DNA of 64,000 nt from Azospirillum sp. TSH100 (GTDB lineage: Bacteria > Pseudomonadota > Alphaproteobacteria > Azospirillales > Azospirillaceae), in contig NZ_CP039634.1 of assembly GCF_004923295.1 (NCBI RefSeq), positions 2,322,001 to 2,386,000 on the forward strand. Reading direction: 5' to 3'. Of this stretch, positions 22,129-31,664 are shown one piece after another; the first letter of the stretch is position 1; every line of letters begins with the position of its first letter. The notes under the pieces were generated by a model, which saw only the letters and a program-made list of their open reading frames with translations, searched no databases and had not been told where the DNA came from. A program made the position numbers and the translations under genes.

Positions 22129-22316
22129 GGGGAGTTCGCGTGCCCTGTTGCAGGGTGGCGGTTCGCCACCGGACATCCGCACAAACGGGCAAACCCACTT
22201 CCCTATTCCGCCGCTTCCAAAAAATTTTTGTGCAGTGCGGGGAGCGGAACCCCGGCCGGCAACTCCTGTTGGACAAGGTCCGGTTTCTCAATGCCCAAGC
22301 CAGAGGAGAACGACCC

Positions 22317-22511
22317 ATGGCCATCCGCCACGAAGACAGCCCCGAGCACAAGAAGGCCCACGATCTGGCCGAGCAGGCCCTGGACAAGGCCGCCGATGGC
22401 GACGCCCGCAAGGCGCGCGACCTGATCGAGGAGGCCAAGAGCATCGATCCGAAGATCGGCGAGGAGATGGCCCGCGAGGCCGCCGAGGATCAGAAGAAGG
22501 CCGACAAGTGA
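22317..22511 (+). CDS. Small charged helical protein (64 aa)
   Basis: A 64-residue, highly charged protein (HEDSPEHKKAHDLAEQALDK, then DARKARDLIEEAKSIDPK) predicted to be almost entirely alpha-helical, like a TPR-type helix pair. There is no signal or membrane segment. The ATG at 22317 has a clear GAGGAG 9 nt upstream, and codon use is coding-like, so it is probably real. It is divergent from the glucan enzyme gene, and a strong hairpin follows it. The function is unknown; proximity to the glucan gene is not evidence of a shared role. Confidence 0.7.
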   Translation: MAIRHEDSPEHKKAHDLAEQALDKAADGDARKARDLIEEAKSIDPKIGEEMAREAAEDQKKADK

Positions 22512-22517
22512 CAAAGA

Positions 22518-22552
22518 GAAACTCCCCCTCCCGTGTGGAGAGGGGGAGTTTC
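22518..22552. terminator. Bidirectional terminator hairpin
   Basis: A perfect 13-bp stem (22518-22530 with 22540-22552) with a 9-nt loop, placed between the stop codons of convergent genes (the small protein and gcvPB). The arms carry GAAA/TTTC ends, so each direction has only a short T stretch. Confidence 0.75.
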
Positions 22553-22562
22553 AGGTCCATCC

Positions 22563-24134
22563 TCACTCCGCCGCCAGAGCCTCCGCCGGAACCGGCGGGG
22601 TCCAGCGCAGGACAGGCTTGCGGGCGGCGGCCGTCTCGTCCAGGCGACGGCGCGGCGTCAGGCGCGGCGCGGCCTGGAAGTAGGCGACGTCGCCGGACTT
22701 CGCCCGCTCGGCCAGCGCACGCAGCGCATCGACGAACTGGTCCAGGCTGGCCTTGCTTTCCGTCTCGGTCGGCTCGATCAGCAGGGCACCATGGACGACC
22801 AGCGGGAAATACATGGTCATCGGGTGGAAGCCCTCGTCGATCAGCGCCTTCGCCATATCGAGCGTGGTGACCCCCGTCCCCTTCAGGAAACGGTCGTCGA
22901 ACAGGCACTCGTGCATGCACGGTCCCTCGAAGGAGGCCGTCAACACATCCTCCAGCCGGGCCATGACGTAGTTGGCGTTCAGCACCGCGTCGCCCGACGC
23001 CTGCCACAGCCCGTCGGCGCCGTGGCTCAGCATGTAGGACAGGGCGCGGACGAACATGCCCATCTGGCCGTGGAAGGCTTTCATGCGGCCGAAGGCAGGC
23101 CCCTCGCCGGCATTCTCGACCAGCGCGAAGCCGCCCTTGCCGTGGGTGACGTAGGGCACCGGGATGTAGGGCGCCAGCGACTCCGCGAACACCACCGGGC
23201 CGGAGCCCGGACCGCCGCCCCCATGCGGGGTGGAGAAGGTCTTGTGCAGGTTGATGTGCATGACGTCGACGCCGAGATCGGCTGGACGCACCCGCCCGAC
23301 GATGGCGTTGAAGTTGGCGCCGTCGCAGTAGAAATAGCCGCCCGCCGCATGCACCGCGTCGGCGATCTCGATGATGTCGCGTTCGAACAGGCCGCAGGTG
23401 TTGGGGTTGGTCAGCATCAGCCCGGCGACATCGGGGCCGAGCTTCGCCTTCAGCGCCTCCAGATCGACGCGGCCGTCGGCGGTCGCCGGAATGGCATCGA
23501 CGCTGTAGCCGCAGGCGGCGGCCGTCGCCGGGTTGGTGCCGTGGGCGCTTTCCGGCACCAGGATCTTGGTGCGGCCGGTATCGCCCTTCGCCTCATGCGC
23601 CGAGCGGATCGCCATGATGCCGCACATCTCGCCATGGGCGCCGGCGGCGGGCGCCAGCGTCACGGCAGCCATGCCGGTCAGCGTCTTCAGCCAATAGGCC
23701 AACTGGTCCATCAGTTCCAAGGCACCCTGAACCGTGCTGACCGGCTGCATCGGGTGCACGTCGGAGAAGCCCGGCAGCCGCGCCATCTTCTCGTTCAGGC
23801 GCGGGTTGTGCTTCATCGTGCAGGAGCCCAGCGGATAGAATCCGCTGTCGATGGCGTAGTTCTTCTGCGACAGGCGGGTGTAGTGGCGGACCACCTGCGG
23901 CTCGGCGAGGCCGGGCAGCCCGACCTTGGCGCGCGGCTTCACCGCCCCCAGGCGCGAGGCCACCTGCGGCACGTCGGGCAGATCGACACCGGTGCGGCCG
24001 GCGCTGTCCTGCTCGAAGATCAGCGGCTCTTCGATCTGGAGGCCGCGGTTGCCGGTGACGGTGCCGGTCACGCCGTCGAACGAGGCGGCACCGGCCGGAA
24101 TGGCCGACGGACGGCCCTGGTTGTTCATGCTCAT
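22563..24134 (-). CDS. gcvPB: Glycine dehydrogenase (P-protein) subunit 2
   Basis: One half of the two-subunit P-protein that decarboxylates glycine using pyridoxal phosphate and passes aminomethyl to the H-protein. The 523-residue protein carries the cofactor lysine K298 in [18 protein letters not shown], preceded by ESAHGTNPA and the [10 protein letters not shown] stretch. It is the last gene of the gcv operon; its ATG overlaps the gcvPA stop (ATGA), so the two subunits are probably made in equal amounts. Transcription ends at the hairpin at 22518-22552. Expression is expected to follow the glycine riboswitch 3 kb upstream. Confidence 0.97.
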   Translation of the reverse strand: MSMNNQGRPSAIPAGAASFDGVTGTVTGNRGLQIEEPLIFEQDSAGRTGVDLPDVPQVASRLGAVKPRAKVGLPGLAEPQVVRHYTRLSQKNYAIDSGFYPLGSCTMKHNPRLNEKMARLPGFSDVHPMQPVSTVQGALELMDQLAYWLKTLTGMAAVTLAPAAGAHGEMCGIMAIRSAHEAKGDTGRTKILVPESAHGTNPATAAACGYSVDAIPATADGRVDLEALKAKLGPDVAGLMLTNPNTCGLFERDIIEIADAVHAAGGYFYCDGANFNAIVGRVRPADLGVDVMHINLHKTFSTPHGGGGPGSGPVVFAESLAPYIPVPYVTHGKGGFALVENAGEGPAFGRMKAFHGQMGMFVRALSYMLSHGADGLWQASGDAVLNANYVMARLEDVLTASFEGPCMHECLFDDRFLKGTGVTTLDMAKALIDEGFHPMTMYFPLVVHGALLIEPTETESKASLDQFVDALRALAERAKSGDVAYFQAAPRLTPRRRLDETAAARKPVLRWTPPVPAEALAAE

Positions 24135-25474
24135 GCCAGAACCTCACTCAGAGCGGCGGCGAAAGCGTCCATGTCGGCGTCGGTGTTGGTCTCGGTGACG
24201 GCGACCAGCAGCAGGTCTTCCATCTCGCCCGGATAGAGGCGCGACACCGGCACGCCGCCCAGGATGCGGCGCTTGGCCAGCTCCTCGACCACCGCGGCGG
24301 CCGGCTTCGGCAGCTTGACGGTGAATTCGTTGAAGAATCCGTCGTTCAGCAGCTCTACACCAGGAACCGCTGCCAGCTTGTCGGCCATCTGGACCGCCTT
24401 GGCATGGTTCAGCTGGGCCAGCTGCGTGATCCCCGCCTCGCCCAGCAGGCTGACATGGATCGAGAAGGCCAGCGCGCACAGGCCGGAATTGGTGCAGATG
24501 TTCGAGGTCGCCTTCTCGCGGCGGATGTGCTGCTCGCGGGTGGAGAGCGTCAGCACGAAGCCGCGCCGGCCATCTGCGTCCACCGTCTCGCCGCACAGGC
24601 GGCCCGGCATCTGGCGGACATATTTGTCCTTCACCGCGAACAGCCCGACATAAGGGCCGCCGAAATTCAGCGCGTTGCCGAAGGACTGGCCTTCCGCCGC
24701 GACGATGTCGGCGCCCATGTCGCCCGGCGGCGTCAGCAGCCCCAGCGACAGTGCCTCGGTCACCACGACGATCAGCAGCGCGCCCTTGGCCTGGCAAGCG
24801 GCGGCGAGGTCGGTGTAGTCGCGGACATGGCCGAACACGTCCGGATTCTGCACGACGACGCAAGCGGTCTTGTCGTCGACCAGCGCCAACAGATCCTCGC
24901 CGCCGGTCGGGGCGGCCGGCAGGGCCACCGCCTCGAAGCCGATGAAGCGGGCGTCGGTGGTGGTCACGTCGCGGTAATGCGGGTGCAGGCCACCGGACAG
25001 GATCGCCTTCTTCCGCCGGGTGACGCGGTTGGCCATCATCACCGCCTCGGCGCAGGAGGTGGCGCCGTCATACATCGAGGCGTTGGCCACATCCATGCCG
25101 GTCAGCAGCGCGACCTGGGTTTGGAACTCGAACAGAACCTGCAACGTGCCCTGGCTCACCTCCGGCTGGTACGGCGTGTAGGCGGTCAGGAACTCGCCGC
25201 GCTGGATCAGATGGTCGACGGTGGCCGGCACATGGTGACGGTAGGCACCGGCACCGAGGAAGCTGGGCACCGACCCGGCCGGGATGTTCTTCGCCGCCAG
25301 GGAGCCCAGCAGCCGTTCGACCTCAAGCTCGCCCATATGGTTGGGCAAGCCCCCGATCGGGCCGGCCAGACGGGCCGCCTTTGGAACGTCGCGGAACAGG
25401 TCTTCGACCGATGTTGCGCGGATGGCCTCCAGCATGGACTGCCGGTCGGCCTCGGTCAGGGGCAGATAGCGCAT
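24131..25474 (-). CDS. gcvPA: Glycine dehydrogenase (P-protein) subunit 1
   Basis: The partner subunit of the split P-protein. The 447-residue sequence starts [18 protein letters not shown] and includes typical subunit-1 stretches such as [30 protein letters not shown] and [24 protein letters not shown]-like patterns, here [20 protein letters not shown]. It lacks the PLP lysine, which lies in gcvPB, as expected for the split form. Its start is separated from the gcvH stop by 1 nt. Confidence 0.97.
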   Translation of the reverse strand: MRYLPLTEADRQSMLEAIRATSVEDLFRDVPKAARLAGPIGGLPNHMGELEVERLLGSLAAKNIPAGSVPSFLGAGAYRHHVPATVDHLIQRGEFLTAYTPYQPEVSQGTLQVLFEFQTQVALLTGMDVANASMYDGATSCAEAVMMANRVTRRKKAILSGGLHPHYRDVTTTDARFIGFEAVALPAAPTGGEDLLALVDDKTACVVVQNPDVFGHVRDYTDLAAACQAKGALLIVVVTEALSLGLLTPPGDMGADIVAAEGQSFGNALNFGGPYVGLFAVKDKYVRQMPGRLCGETVDADGRRGFVLTLSTREQHIRREKATSNICTNSGLCALAFSIHVSLLGEAGITQLAQLNHAKAVQMADKLAAVPGVELLNDGFFNEFTVKLPKPAAAVVEELAKRRILGGVPVSRLYPGEMEDLLLVAVTETNTDADMDAFAAALSEVLA

Positions 25475-25475
25475 G

Positions 25476-25850
25476 TTAGTGGGATTCCTCCACGAAGGCC
25501 TTGTAGGCCGATTCGTCCATCAGGCCATCGAGTTCCGCGGCGTCCTTCAACTGGATCTTGAAGAACCAGCCCTCACCCTCGGCCGCGCTGTTGACCATCG
25601 ACGGGTCATCGACCAGAGCCTGATTGGCCTCGACGACGGTGCCGGAGACCGGGGCGTAGACGTCGCTGGCGGCCTTCACCGATTCGACGACGGCGGCTTC
25701 CTTGCCCTGCTCCAGCACGCGGCCAGCCTCGGGCAGCTCGACGAACACCACGTCGCCGAGCTGGCTCTGGGCGAAGTCGGTGACGCCGACGGTGGCGACG
25801 TCGCCGTCGACCTGAACCCACTCGTGGTCCTTGGTGAATTTCTTGGTCAT
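25476..25850 (-). CDS. gcvH: Glycine cleavage system H protein
   Basis: The lipoylated shuttle protein of glycine cleavage. The 124-residue protein shows [23 protein letters not shown] at its N-terminus and the lipoylation site K59 in [10 protein letters not shown], followed by [14 protein letters not shown]. Length and motifs are normal. The start has AAGGG near -10 (GTGAAGGGTTCC read backwards shows AACCCTTCAC upstream). It sits between gcvT (52 nt upstream) and gcvPA. Confidence 0.97.
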   Translation of the reverse strand: MTKKFTKDHEWVQVDGDVATVGVTDFAQSQLGDVVFVELPEAGRVLEQGKEAAVVESVKAASDVYAPVSGTVVEANQALVDDPSMVNSAAEGEGWFFKIQLKDAAELDGLMDESAYKAFVEESH

Positions 25851-25901
25851 GTGAAGGGTTCCCTGTTTGAAACGTTGCTTGCGGTTGGGAGGACCGGAGC
25901 G

Positions 25902-27014
25902 TCAGCCCCGGTAATAGCGTTGCGGCACGAAGGGCGTGGCGGCGACACGGGCAGGCAGCGGCTTGCCGCGCACCACCAGCGTCAACGGCGTGCCGACTGC
26001 GGAATTCGCGATGTCGACATAGCCCATGGCGACCGGCGCCCCGGCGGTCGGGCCGAAGCCGCCGCTGGTGATCTCGCCGATGCGATTGCCGTTGGCATCC
26101 TGGATTTCGGTGTGCTCGCGGGCCGGCTGGCGGCCTTCCGGCTGGATGCCGACGCGGCGGCGCGCGGCGCCCTCGGTCAGTTGCCGGTGGATGATGTCGT
26201 AGCCGGGGAAACCGCCCTCGGCGCGGCGGCGCTTGGGCAGCGTCCATTCCAGGGCACCGTCCACCGGCGTGGTGGTGGTGTCGATGTCGTGGCCGTAGAG
26301 GCAGAGGCCGGCTTCCAGCCGCAGCGAGTCGCGGGCGCCCAGACCGATCGCCTCGACCTCCGATTCGGCCAGAAGCGCGCGGGCGATCATCTCGGCGTCG
26401 GCCTTGTCGCAGGAGATCTCGTAGCCGTCCTCGCCGGTATAGCCGGAACGGGTCAGGATCACCGGCACGCCCTTGAAGGTGGCGGACAGGTAGCTCATGA
26501 ACTTCATGGTGGCGGCTTCCGGCACGAAGCGGGCCATCACCTCGGCCGCCATCGGCCCCTGGAGCGCCATCAGCGCCAGATCGTCCAGCAGTTCGACCTC
26601 GGCCTTGCCGGCCAGCTTCTCGCGCAGGTGAGCGACGTCCTGCTCCTTGCAGGCGGCATTGACCACCAGGAACAGGTGGTCGCCGGCGTTGGTCACCATC
26701 AGGTCGTCGAGGATGCCGCCCTGCTCGTTCAGGAACAGCGTGTAGCGCATGCGGCCCTGGGCCAGCCCCTTGATGTCGCCGGGCACCAGGGTTTCCAGGG
26801 CGGCGGCGGGATCGGCCCCGGTCAGGCGGACCTGCCCCATATGGGACACGTCGAACAGCCCGGCCTTCTCGCGGGTGTGCTGGTGCTCCTTCAGGATGCC
26901 CAGCGGATACTGCACCGGCATGTCATAGCCGGCGAAGGGCACCATGCGGGCGCCAAGCTCGACATGGAGCGCGTGCAACGGGGTGGTCTTGAGAGCGGTT
27001 GCGGCCTCGGTCAC
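25902..27014 (-). CDS. gcvT: Aminomethyltransferase (T-protein)
   Basis: The tetrahydrofolate-dependent T-protein, which releases ammonia and forms methylene-THF from the aminomethyl-H-protein. The 370-residue protein has the folate-binding and catalytic features of the family: VPFAGYDMPVQYP near the start, DVSHMGQVRLTG, GYTGEDGYEIS and the C-terminal GEITSGGFGPT barrel domain. It begins with GTG at 27014, supported by GGAGG 7 nt upstream. It is the first gene of the operon, directly downstream of the tandem riboswitch. Confidence 0.96.
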   Translation of the reverse strand: MTEAATALKTTPLHALHVELGARMVPFAGYDMPVQYPLGILKEHQHTREKAGLFDVSHMGQVRLTGADPAAALETLVPGDIKGLAQGRMRYTLFLNEQGGILDDLMVTNAGDHLFLVVNAACKEQDVAHLREKLAGKAEVELLDDLALMALQGPMAAEVMARFVPEAATMKFMSYLSATFKGVPVILTRSGYTGEDGYEISCDKADAEMIARALLAESEVEAIGLGARDSLRLEAGLCLYGHDIDTTTTPVDGALEWTLPKRRRAEGGFPGYDIIHRQLTEGAARRRVGIQPEGRQPAREHTEIQDANGNRIGEITSGGFGPTAGAPVAMGYVDIANSAVGTPLTLVVRGKPLPARVAATPFVPQRYYRG

Positions 27015-27061
27015 GCGGGTCCTCCGACAGGGTTACGGCACCCGCGCCGGGATCGGTGCGG

Positions 27062-27300
27062 GACGCTGCCCCCTCTGTCTTGGACCTGAGAGATTCACCG
27101 CCGTCCGGTCGAGCCGGGCACCCGGTTTACTCCTTCGGTGAGTCGCGGCGGGTAAGCGCCGAGGCTGCTTTCCAGAGTTGCCTTATCCCCTTGCGGTCCT
27201 TTTGCCTGAGAGTTTCCGGGGGCGGTTGCTCCTTCGGCGCCGCCTGCCAACCTGTCGATTTACGACAAGCCCGCAAGCGATCTCTCCCGCGAGGGATCAT
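27062..27300 (-). promoter_or_regulatory. Tandem glycine riboswitch (gcvT type) upstream of gcvT
   Basis: Read on the minus strand, two glycine aptamers follow each other. Aptamer 1 (about 27188-27300) starts GGGAGAG and has GGCGCCGAAGGAGCAA, then GGAAACTCTCAGGCAAAAGG. A short linker with ACTCTGGAAAG leads to aptamer 2 (about 27062-27180), with CTCACCGAAGGAGTAAAC and GAATCTCTCAGGTCCAAGAC. These are the conserved core elements of the family. Such RNAs sense glycine and usually turn the gcv operon on. The expression platform between aptamer 2 and the GTG start (27015-27062) includes a GC-rich repeat (GGCGCGGGTGCC) near the ribosome-binding site, so control at translation or termination is possible. 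Confidence 0.95.
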
Positions 27301-27315
27301 CGGCGTAATGGCGGC

Positions 27316-27344
27316 ACACTGTCGCGATCAGACAGGTTTGTCAA
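27316..27344 (-). promoter_or_regulatory. Candidate promoter of the gcv operon
   Basis: A perfect -35 TTGACA (27339-27344, minus strand) is followed after 17 nt by CAGTGT at the -10 position. The -10 match is poor, but the predicted transcript would start near 27309, just before the first aptamer, which supports it. Confidence 0.5.
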
Positions 27345-27514
27345 TCGGCGCTCTGGGCCACGAACCAGCCAATTCGTTGAAATATCGCAGTTTTGGAAAT
27401 TTTCCTTTCTTGCGGTCAATATAGGTATAAAAACCTTTACACCGCGTCACGCCGAGCTGGCCAGCCGTTGTCCATCGCGGGACTCATCCCAATCGACAGA
27501 GTGGAGAGCGCGCA

Positions 27515-28348
27515 ATGACCGTTCAGGCCTTCAACCCGTCCGACCTGTCCCAGTCCGCAGCCAACTGGGCGGTGTCCCAGCGCATCGTCGGCAACTTCGC
27601 CCCCCATGCCCAGCTCGTGCCGAACCTGACCCTGGCGCTCGATCCCGGCAACCTGCTGAACGGCACCACCCTGACCGAGGTGAACGCCCAGTCCATCGGC
27701 CCCTTCGCGCCGCCGGCCAGCGGTTTCCGCATCGACCGCGTGGTGGTGGACCGCAGCACCGGTGCGGCGGCCATCGTCACCGGCGCCGCCAACAGCCTGA
27801 CCCCGCCGGCGATTCCGGCCGGAAAGCTGCCGGTGGCCCGTGTGATGCTGCTGCCGACCACCGATGCCATCACCAACGATGCGGTCGTGGACGAGCGATC
27901 CTTCATCGACCTTACGGCCTCGACGCAAAACTCTGTCGTTGTCCGGGCGCACCGCAACAACGTCGGCCAGAACGGCATCACCAACAACAGTTGGGCCAAG
28001 GTCCTGCTGACCACGGCCGACATCAATGTCGGCAACGCATTCAACGGCACGACCTCCCGCTTCCAGCCTTCCATCGCCGGCTACTATCTGCTTCACGCAC
28101 AGGTGATGATGAATTGCGGCGCCAACGGGTCGATTTACGCGGGGCTCTACCTCAACGACGCCAATATTTCCCTGTGCCGATCCCTCACCCCCATGTCCAC
28201 CCCGACCTATGCCGCCACGACGTCGGTGACATACATGAACGGGACGACGGATTACGTGGAGATGAAGGTGCTCAACACCATCATTACCGATGGCATTCTC
28301 GACGGTACGCCAACCGCAACCTTCTTCGCCGCAAGCCGACTTGCGTAA
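27515..28348 (+). CDS. Orphan C1q-like (jelly-roll) protein, possibly phage-derived
   Basis: A 277-residue protein without signal peptide or membrane helix. Residues 150-277 look like a C1q/TNF-type beta-sandwich (WAKVLLTTADINVGNAF, then RFQPSIAGYYLLHAQVMM and SIYAGLYLNDANI), a fold used in trimeric phage tail-fibre tips and virion decorations. The N-terminal part (residues 1-125) is rich in Ala/Thr/Pro and beta-prone (GFRIDRVVVDRSTGAAAIVTG) and resembles phage structural modules. No other phage gene is nearby. The start ATG at 27515 has GGAGAG about 9 nt upstream. It is divergent from the gcv operon, in an AT-richer leader, and is closed by a strong hairpin. The function is unknown; the phage link is inference. 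Confidence 0.85.
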   Translation: MTVQAFNPSDLSQSAANWAVSQRIVGNFAPHAQLVPNLTLALDPGNLLNGTTLTEVNAQSIGPFAPPASGFRIDRVVVDRSTGAAAIVTGAANSLTPPAIPAGKLPVARVMLLPTTDAITNDAVVDERSFIDLTASTQNSVVVRAHRNNVGQNGITNNSWAKVLLTTADINVGNAFNGTTSRFQPSIAGYYLLHAQVMMNCGANGSIYAGLYLNDANISLCRSLTPMSTPTYAATTSVTYMNGTTDYVEMKVLNTIITDGILDGTPTATFFAASRLA

Positions 28349-28375
28349 TCTCTCTGCCCTGAGTTCGCAAAGTTG

Positions 28376-28408
28376 AAGGAGCGCCCACATTCCATGTGGG
28401 CGCTCCTT
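28376..28408. terminator. Terminator between convergent genes
   Basis: A perfect 15-bp stem (28376-28390 with 28394-28408) with a 3-nt loop, 27 nt after the C1q-like gene. The outer AAGGAG/CTCCTT ends give a short T-rich tail. It probably ends both the C1q-like gene and the convergent lipoprotein gene. Confidence 0.85.
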
Positions 28409-28442
28409 TCAAGCGATCAATCAACTGGAAACCCGAAAACGC

Positions 28443-28997
28443 CTACTTCTTGACCTGAGTCCGGTTGAAGTTCAGCTGCTCCGGCGTCAGCTGGAAGCCG
28501 AGATAGATCTTCCAGTCCTTGGCGTTGGCGTCCTTGGGCAACGGAATCTTCGGGGCCAGCTCCTCCTTGGTGCCGGCGCGCGGTTGGCCGGGGACGAAGG
28601 TCACATCGGTGTCGAAATAGGCCTTCGACACCAGCGTGTCGTCCGGCTTGGCGATGGCGACGAAATACTGGTACTTGGCGGTGGTGCCCTGAAGCGCCGG
28701 GCCGCGTTCGGCCACCAGATAGACATTGACGTTCACGGTGACGCCGGCGCTGGTGTAATCGCAGCTGCCGCTGAAATCGGTCAGGGCGGCGCGCGACTCC
28801 AGATCGGTCAGATCCTTGCCGCCGGGACGGAAGACCGTCACCTCCTGCAAATCGCGGACGATGTTGACCTTGGGGCAGGCCAGAGCCGCTTCGGCCGGAT
28901 CCTTCGGCCCCAACCCCATGCCGGAGCAGCCGGAAAGCACCAGAACGGCCCCGGCCGCGAGCAGCGCAGGGCGGCCCATCCCAAAGAGGGACGCCAT
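28443..28997 (-). CDS. Putative lipoprotein
   Basis: A 184-residue protein with a clear lipoprotein signal: MASLFGMGRPALLAAGAVLV then the lipobox LSGC at about 22-25. The mature part includes CPKVNIVRDLQEVTVFRPG and a beta-rich segment with GVTVNVNVYLVAERGP. This resembles small envelope lipoproteins seen in many Rhodospirillales, but I cannot name a family. The frame is open upstream to 29159; I chose the ATG that places the signal peptide at the N-terminus. An ATG at 29045 would add 16 charged residues. It is divergent from ispH. Confidence 0.78.
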   Translation of the reverse strand: MASLFGMGRPALLAAGAVLVLSGCSGMGLGPKDPAEAALACPKVNIVRDLQEVTVFRPGGKDLTDLESRAALTDFSGSCDYTSAGVTVNVNVYLVAERGPALQGTTAKYQYFVAIAKPDDTLVSKAYFDTDVTFVPGQPRAGTKEELAPKIPLPKDANAKDWKIYLGFQLTPEQLNFNRTQVKK

Positions 28998-29193
28998 CGG
29001 GCTTTTCCGGGCGGGGGTTCCTATATTACGGTCGCGGCGGTCCATCGGTTCGGCCTGATCGGTTAACGGGCTGTTGGACCACGACTTTAGTGTCCCAGCT
29101 TGACCGGCACAAGACCGCGCGGCGGTTCTATCCCTTGTGACCGTTCGGCACAGGACCACCTAAGGGCGACCTTCTTCACGCAAGGGCGGTACA

Positions 29194-30162
29194 GTGCACA
29201 TGACCACGACCAATTCCCTGACCATCCTCCTGGCGGCGCCGCGCGGTTTCTGCGCCGGGGTGGACCGGGCGATCCAGATTGTCGAGACGGCGCTGGAGCG
29301 CTTCGGGGCGCCGGTCTATGTGCGGCACGAGATCGTCCACAACCGATTCGTGGTCGAAAGCCTGGAAGCAAAGGGCGCCGTCTTCGTCGACGAACTGACC
29401 GAGGTGCCGGACGGCCGCCCGGTGGTCTTCTCCGCCCATGGCGTGCCGAAATCGGTGCCGCAGGCGGCCGAGGCGCGCGGCCTGTTCTATCTCGACGCCA
29501 CCTGCCCGCTGGTCAGCAAGGTCCACCGCGAGGCCGAGCGGCATTTCGACGAAGGCAAACAGATCGTCCTCATCGGCCATGCCGGACATCCGGAGGTGAT
29601 CGGCACCATGGGCCAGCTGCCGGAGGGCGCCGTGGTGCTGGTGGAGACGGTGGCCGATGTCGCGACACTGGCGGTGCGCGACCCGGAAAACCTCGCCTAC
29701 GCCACCCAGACCACCCTGTCGGTCGACGAGACGACGGAGATCCTGGCCGCCCTACAGGCCCGCTTCCCCGCCATCGCCGGGCCGAAGAAGGAGGACATCT
29801 GCTATGCCACCACCAACCGTCAGGCGGCGGTGAAGGCCATCGCGCCGAAGGTGGACGCGCTGCTGGTGCTGGGCGCGCCGAACTCCTCCAATTCCAAGCG
29901 GCTGGTCGAGGTGGCGAAGACCCACGGCTGCCCGGCCGCCCAGCTGGTCCAGCGCGCCGCCGACATCGATTGGAACGCGCTCGCGGGCGTCGCCCGGCTC
30001 GGCATCACAGCCGGCGCCTCGGCCCCGGAAGTGCTGGTGGAGGAGGTCATCGAAGCCGCCCGCTCGCGCTTCGACGTGACGGTGGAGGAACTGCGCACGG
30101 CGACCGAAAACATCGTCTTCAAGCTGCCGCGCGCCTTATCGGTGGAGCGCGAGGAGGTTTGA
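29194..30162 (+). CDS. ispH: 4-hydroxy-3-methylbut-2-enyl diphosphate reductase
   Basis: The last enzyme of the MEP isoprenoid pathway, an iron-sulfur protein making IPP and DMAPP from HMBPP. The 322-residue protein has the three conserved cluster cysteines: [14 protein letters not shown] (first), [11 protein letters not shown] (second) and a third in [13 protein letters not shown]. The [10 protein letters not shown] and SAHGVP histidine motifs are also present. I chose the GTG at 29194, which has AAGGG 7 nt upstream; an in-frame ATG two codons later is an alternative. dxr and uppS, other isoprenoid genes, lie about 30 kb away in the same window but not in the same operon. Confidence 0.97.
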   Translation: MHMTTTNSLTILLAAPRGFCAGVDRAIQIVETALERFGAPVYVRHEIVHNRFVVESLEAKGAVFVDELTEVPDGRPVVFSAHGVPKSVPQAAEARGLFYLDATCPLVSKVHREAERHFDEGKQIVLIGHAGHPEVIGTMGQLPEGAVVLVETVADVATLAVRDPENLAYATQTTLSVDETTEILAALQARFPAIAGPKKEDICYATTNRQAAVKAIAPKVDALLVLGAPNSSNSKRLVEVAKTHGCPAAQLVQRAADIDWNALAGVARLGITAGASAPEVLVEEVIEAARSRFDVTVEELRTATENIVFKLPRALSVEREEV

Positions 30163-30181
30163 GGGGGCGCGACGCCCCCCT

Positions 30182-31660
30182 TCACCCCTCCGCGACCGTC
30201 AGCAGACCGTCCATGTCCACCACGCTCTCCAGGCGGTCGGCGACCGCGTCGAGCGCCCGTTCCACCGCCGCGCCGTAGCCCAGTTCCGACCCGCCGCCGC
30301 CAAGCCCGCGCAGATAGGCCGCCCGGAAGCCGTCTGCCGTGAACAGGCCGTGCAGGTAGCATCCCGCCACCCGTCCGTCCGCCGACTCCGCGCCGTCGGT
30401 TCCGCCGGCCGATAGTTCCAGCATCGGCCGCGCCCGGTCGGCTCCCTCGGTACGGCCCATGTGCATCTCGTACCCCGCCACCGCCGCCCCGGTGCGCCGC
30501 TCGATTCCTCGAGCCTCCTCCAGCACCTTCGGCCCTTTCAGCACCGTCTCGACGTCAAGCAGGCCCAGCCCGGCGGCGTCGCCCGGCGGACCTTCGATGC
30601 CGTCGGGATCGGCGATGCGCCGGCCAAGCATCTGATAGCCCCCGCAGATGCCCAGCACCCTGCCACCGCGCCGCCAATGGGCCAGCAGGTCGATGTCCCA
30701 GCCCTGTTCCCGCAGGAAGGCGAGGTCGGCGATCGTCGTCTTGGTGCCGGGCAGGATCACCAGATCGGCATCGCCCGGCAGCGGCTGGCCGGGACGAACC
30801 ATGGTCAGCGCCACGCCGGGCTCCTGCGCCAGCGGATCGAAATCGTCGAAGTTGGCGATGTGCGGCAACATCGGCACCGCGACGCGCAACGCTCCGTCAC
30901 CGGCAGTTCGCGGGCGGTCGAGCGCCACCGCATCCTCCGCCGGCAGGGTCGACGCCTCGCGCAGCCAAGGCACGACGCCAAACCCGCGCCAGCCGGTGTG
31001 GCTTTCGATGATCCGCAGCCCTTCATCGAACAGACGAACATCGCCGCGGAACTTATTGATAAGAAATCCTTTAATCCGCTCCTGTTCAGATTTTGGTAGA
31101 AGTGCGTGAGTACCGACCAGACTGGCGATCACGCCGCCGCGGTCGATGTCGCCGACCAGCAGGACCGGCACGTCGGCGGCGGTGGCGAAGCCCATGTTGG
31201 CGATGTCGCCGGCCCGCAGATTGACCTCCGCCGGGCTGCCAGCCCCCTCCACCACCACGATGTTGGCCTCGGCCCGCAGCCGCTCGAAACTGTCCAGGAC
31301 AGTGCCGAGCAGCTCGCGTTTGCGCGCCTGATAGTCGGCGGCGCGCGCGGTGCCGACGACCACGCCCCGCACCACCACCTGACTGCCGACATCCGACTGC
31401 GGTTTCAGCAGCACAGGGTTCATGTGGACGCTGGGCGCGACGCCGCAGGCCCGCGCCTGGAGCGCCTGGGCGCGGCCGATCTCGCCACCGTCGGCGGTCA
31501 CAGCGGCGTTGTTCGACATGTTCTGCGGCTTGAACGGCCGGACGCTCAGCCCGCGCCGCACCAGAGCCCGGCACAATCCGGCCACCAGCAGCGACTTGCC
31601 GACATCGGAGCCGGTGCCCTGCAACATGATCGCCCGGGATCGGAGCGGCTGTGACGGCAT
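30182..31660 (-). CDS. cobQ: Cobyric acid synthase
   Basis: Amidates adenosyl-cobyrinic acid a,c-diamide at four positions using glutamine and ATP, late in B12 synthesis. The 492-residue protein has an N-terminal ATP-binding domain with [10 protein letters not shown] (14-23) and a C-terminal class I glutamine amidotransferase-like domain with nucleophile C339 in [14 protein letters not shown]. Full length. Last gene of the cupin-cobU-cobO-cobQ unit, 4 nt after cobO. Confidence 0.97.
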   Translation of the reverse strand: MPSQPLRSRAIMLQGTGSDVGKSLLVAGLCRALVRRGLSVRPFKPQNMSNNAAVTADGGEIGRAQALQARACGVAPSVHMNPVLLKPQSDVGSQVVVRGVVVGTARAADYQARKRELLGTVLDSFERLRAEANIVVVEGAGSPAEVNLRAGDIANMGFATAADVPVLLVGDIDRGGVIASLVGTHALLPKSEQERIKGFLINKFRGDVRLFDEGLRIIESHTGWRGFGVVPWLREASTLPAEDAVALDRPRTAGDGALRVAVPMLPHIANFDDFDPLAQEPGVALTMVRPGQPLPGDADLVILPGTKTTIADLAFLREQGWDIDLLAHWRRGGRVLGICGGYQMLGRRIADPDGIEGPPGDAAGLGLLDVETVLKGPKVLEEARGIERRTGAAVAGYEMHMGRTEGADRARPMLELSAGGTDGAESADGRVAGCYLHGLFTADGFRAAYLRGLGGGGSELGYGAAVERALDAVADRLESVVDMDGLLTVAEG

Positions 31661-31664
31661 GGCT

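Noticed and set aside
19498-22425. Plus-strand open frame of 975 codons opposite the GH17-GT2 gene
   Set aside because: An antisense shadow. The minus-strand protein has full catalytic motifs, while this one is a run of Gly/Arg/His/Gln without domains.
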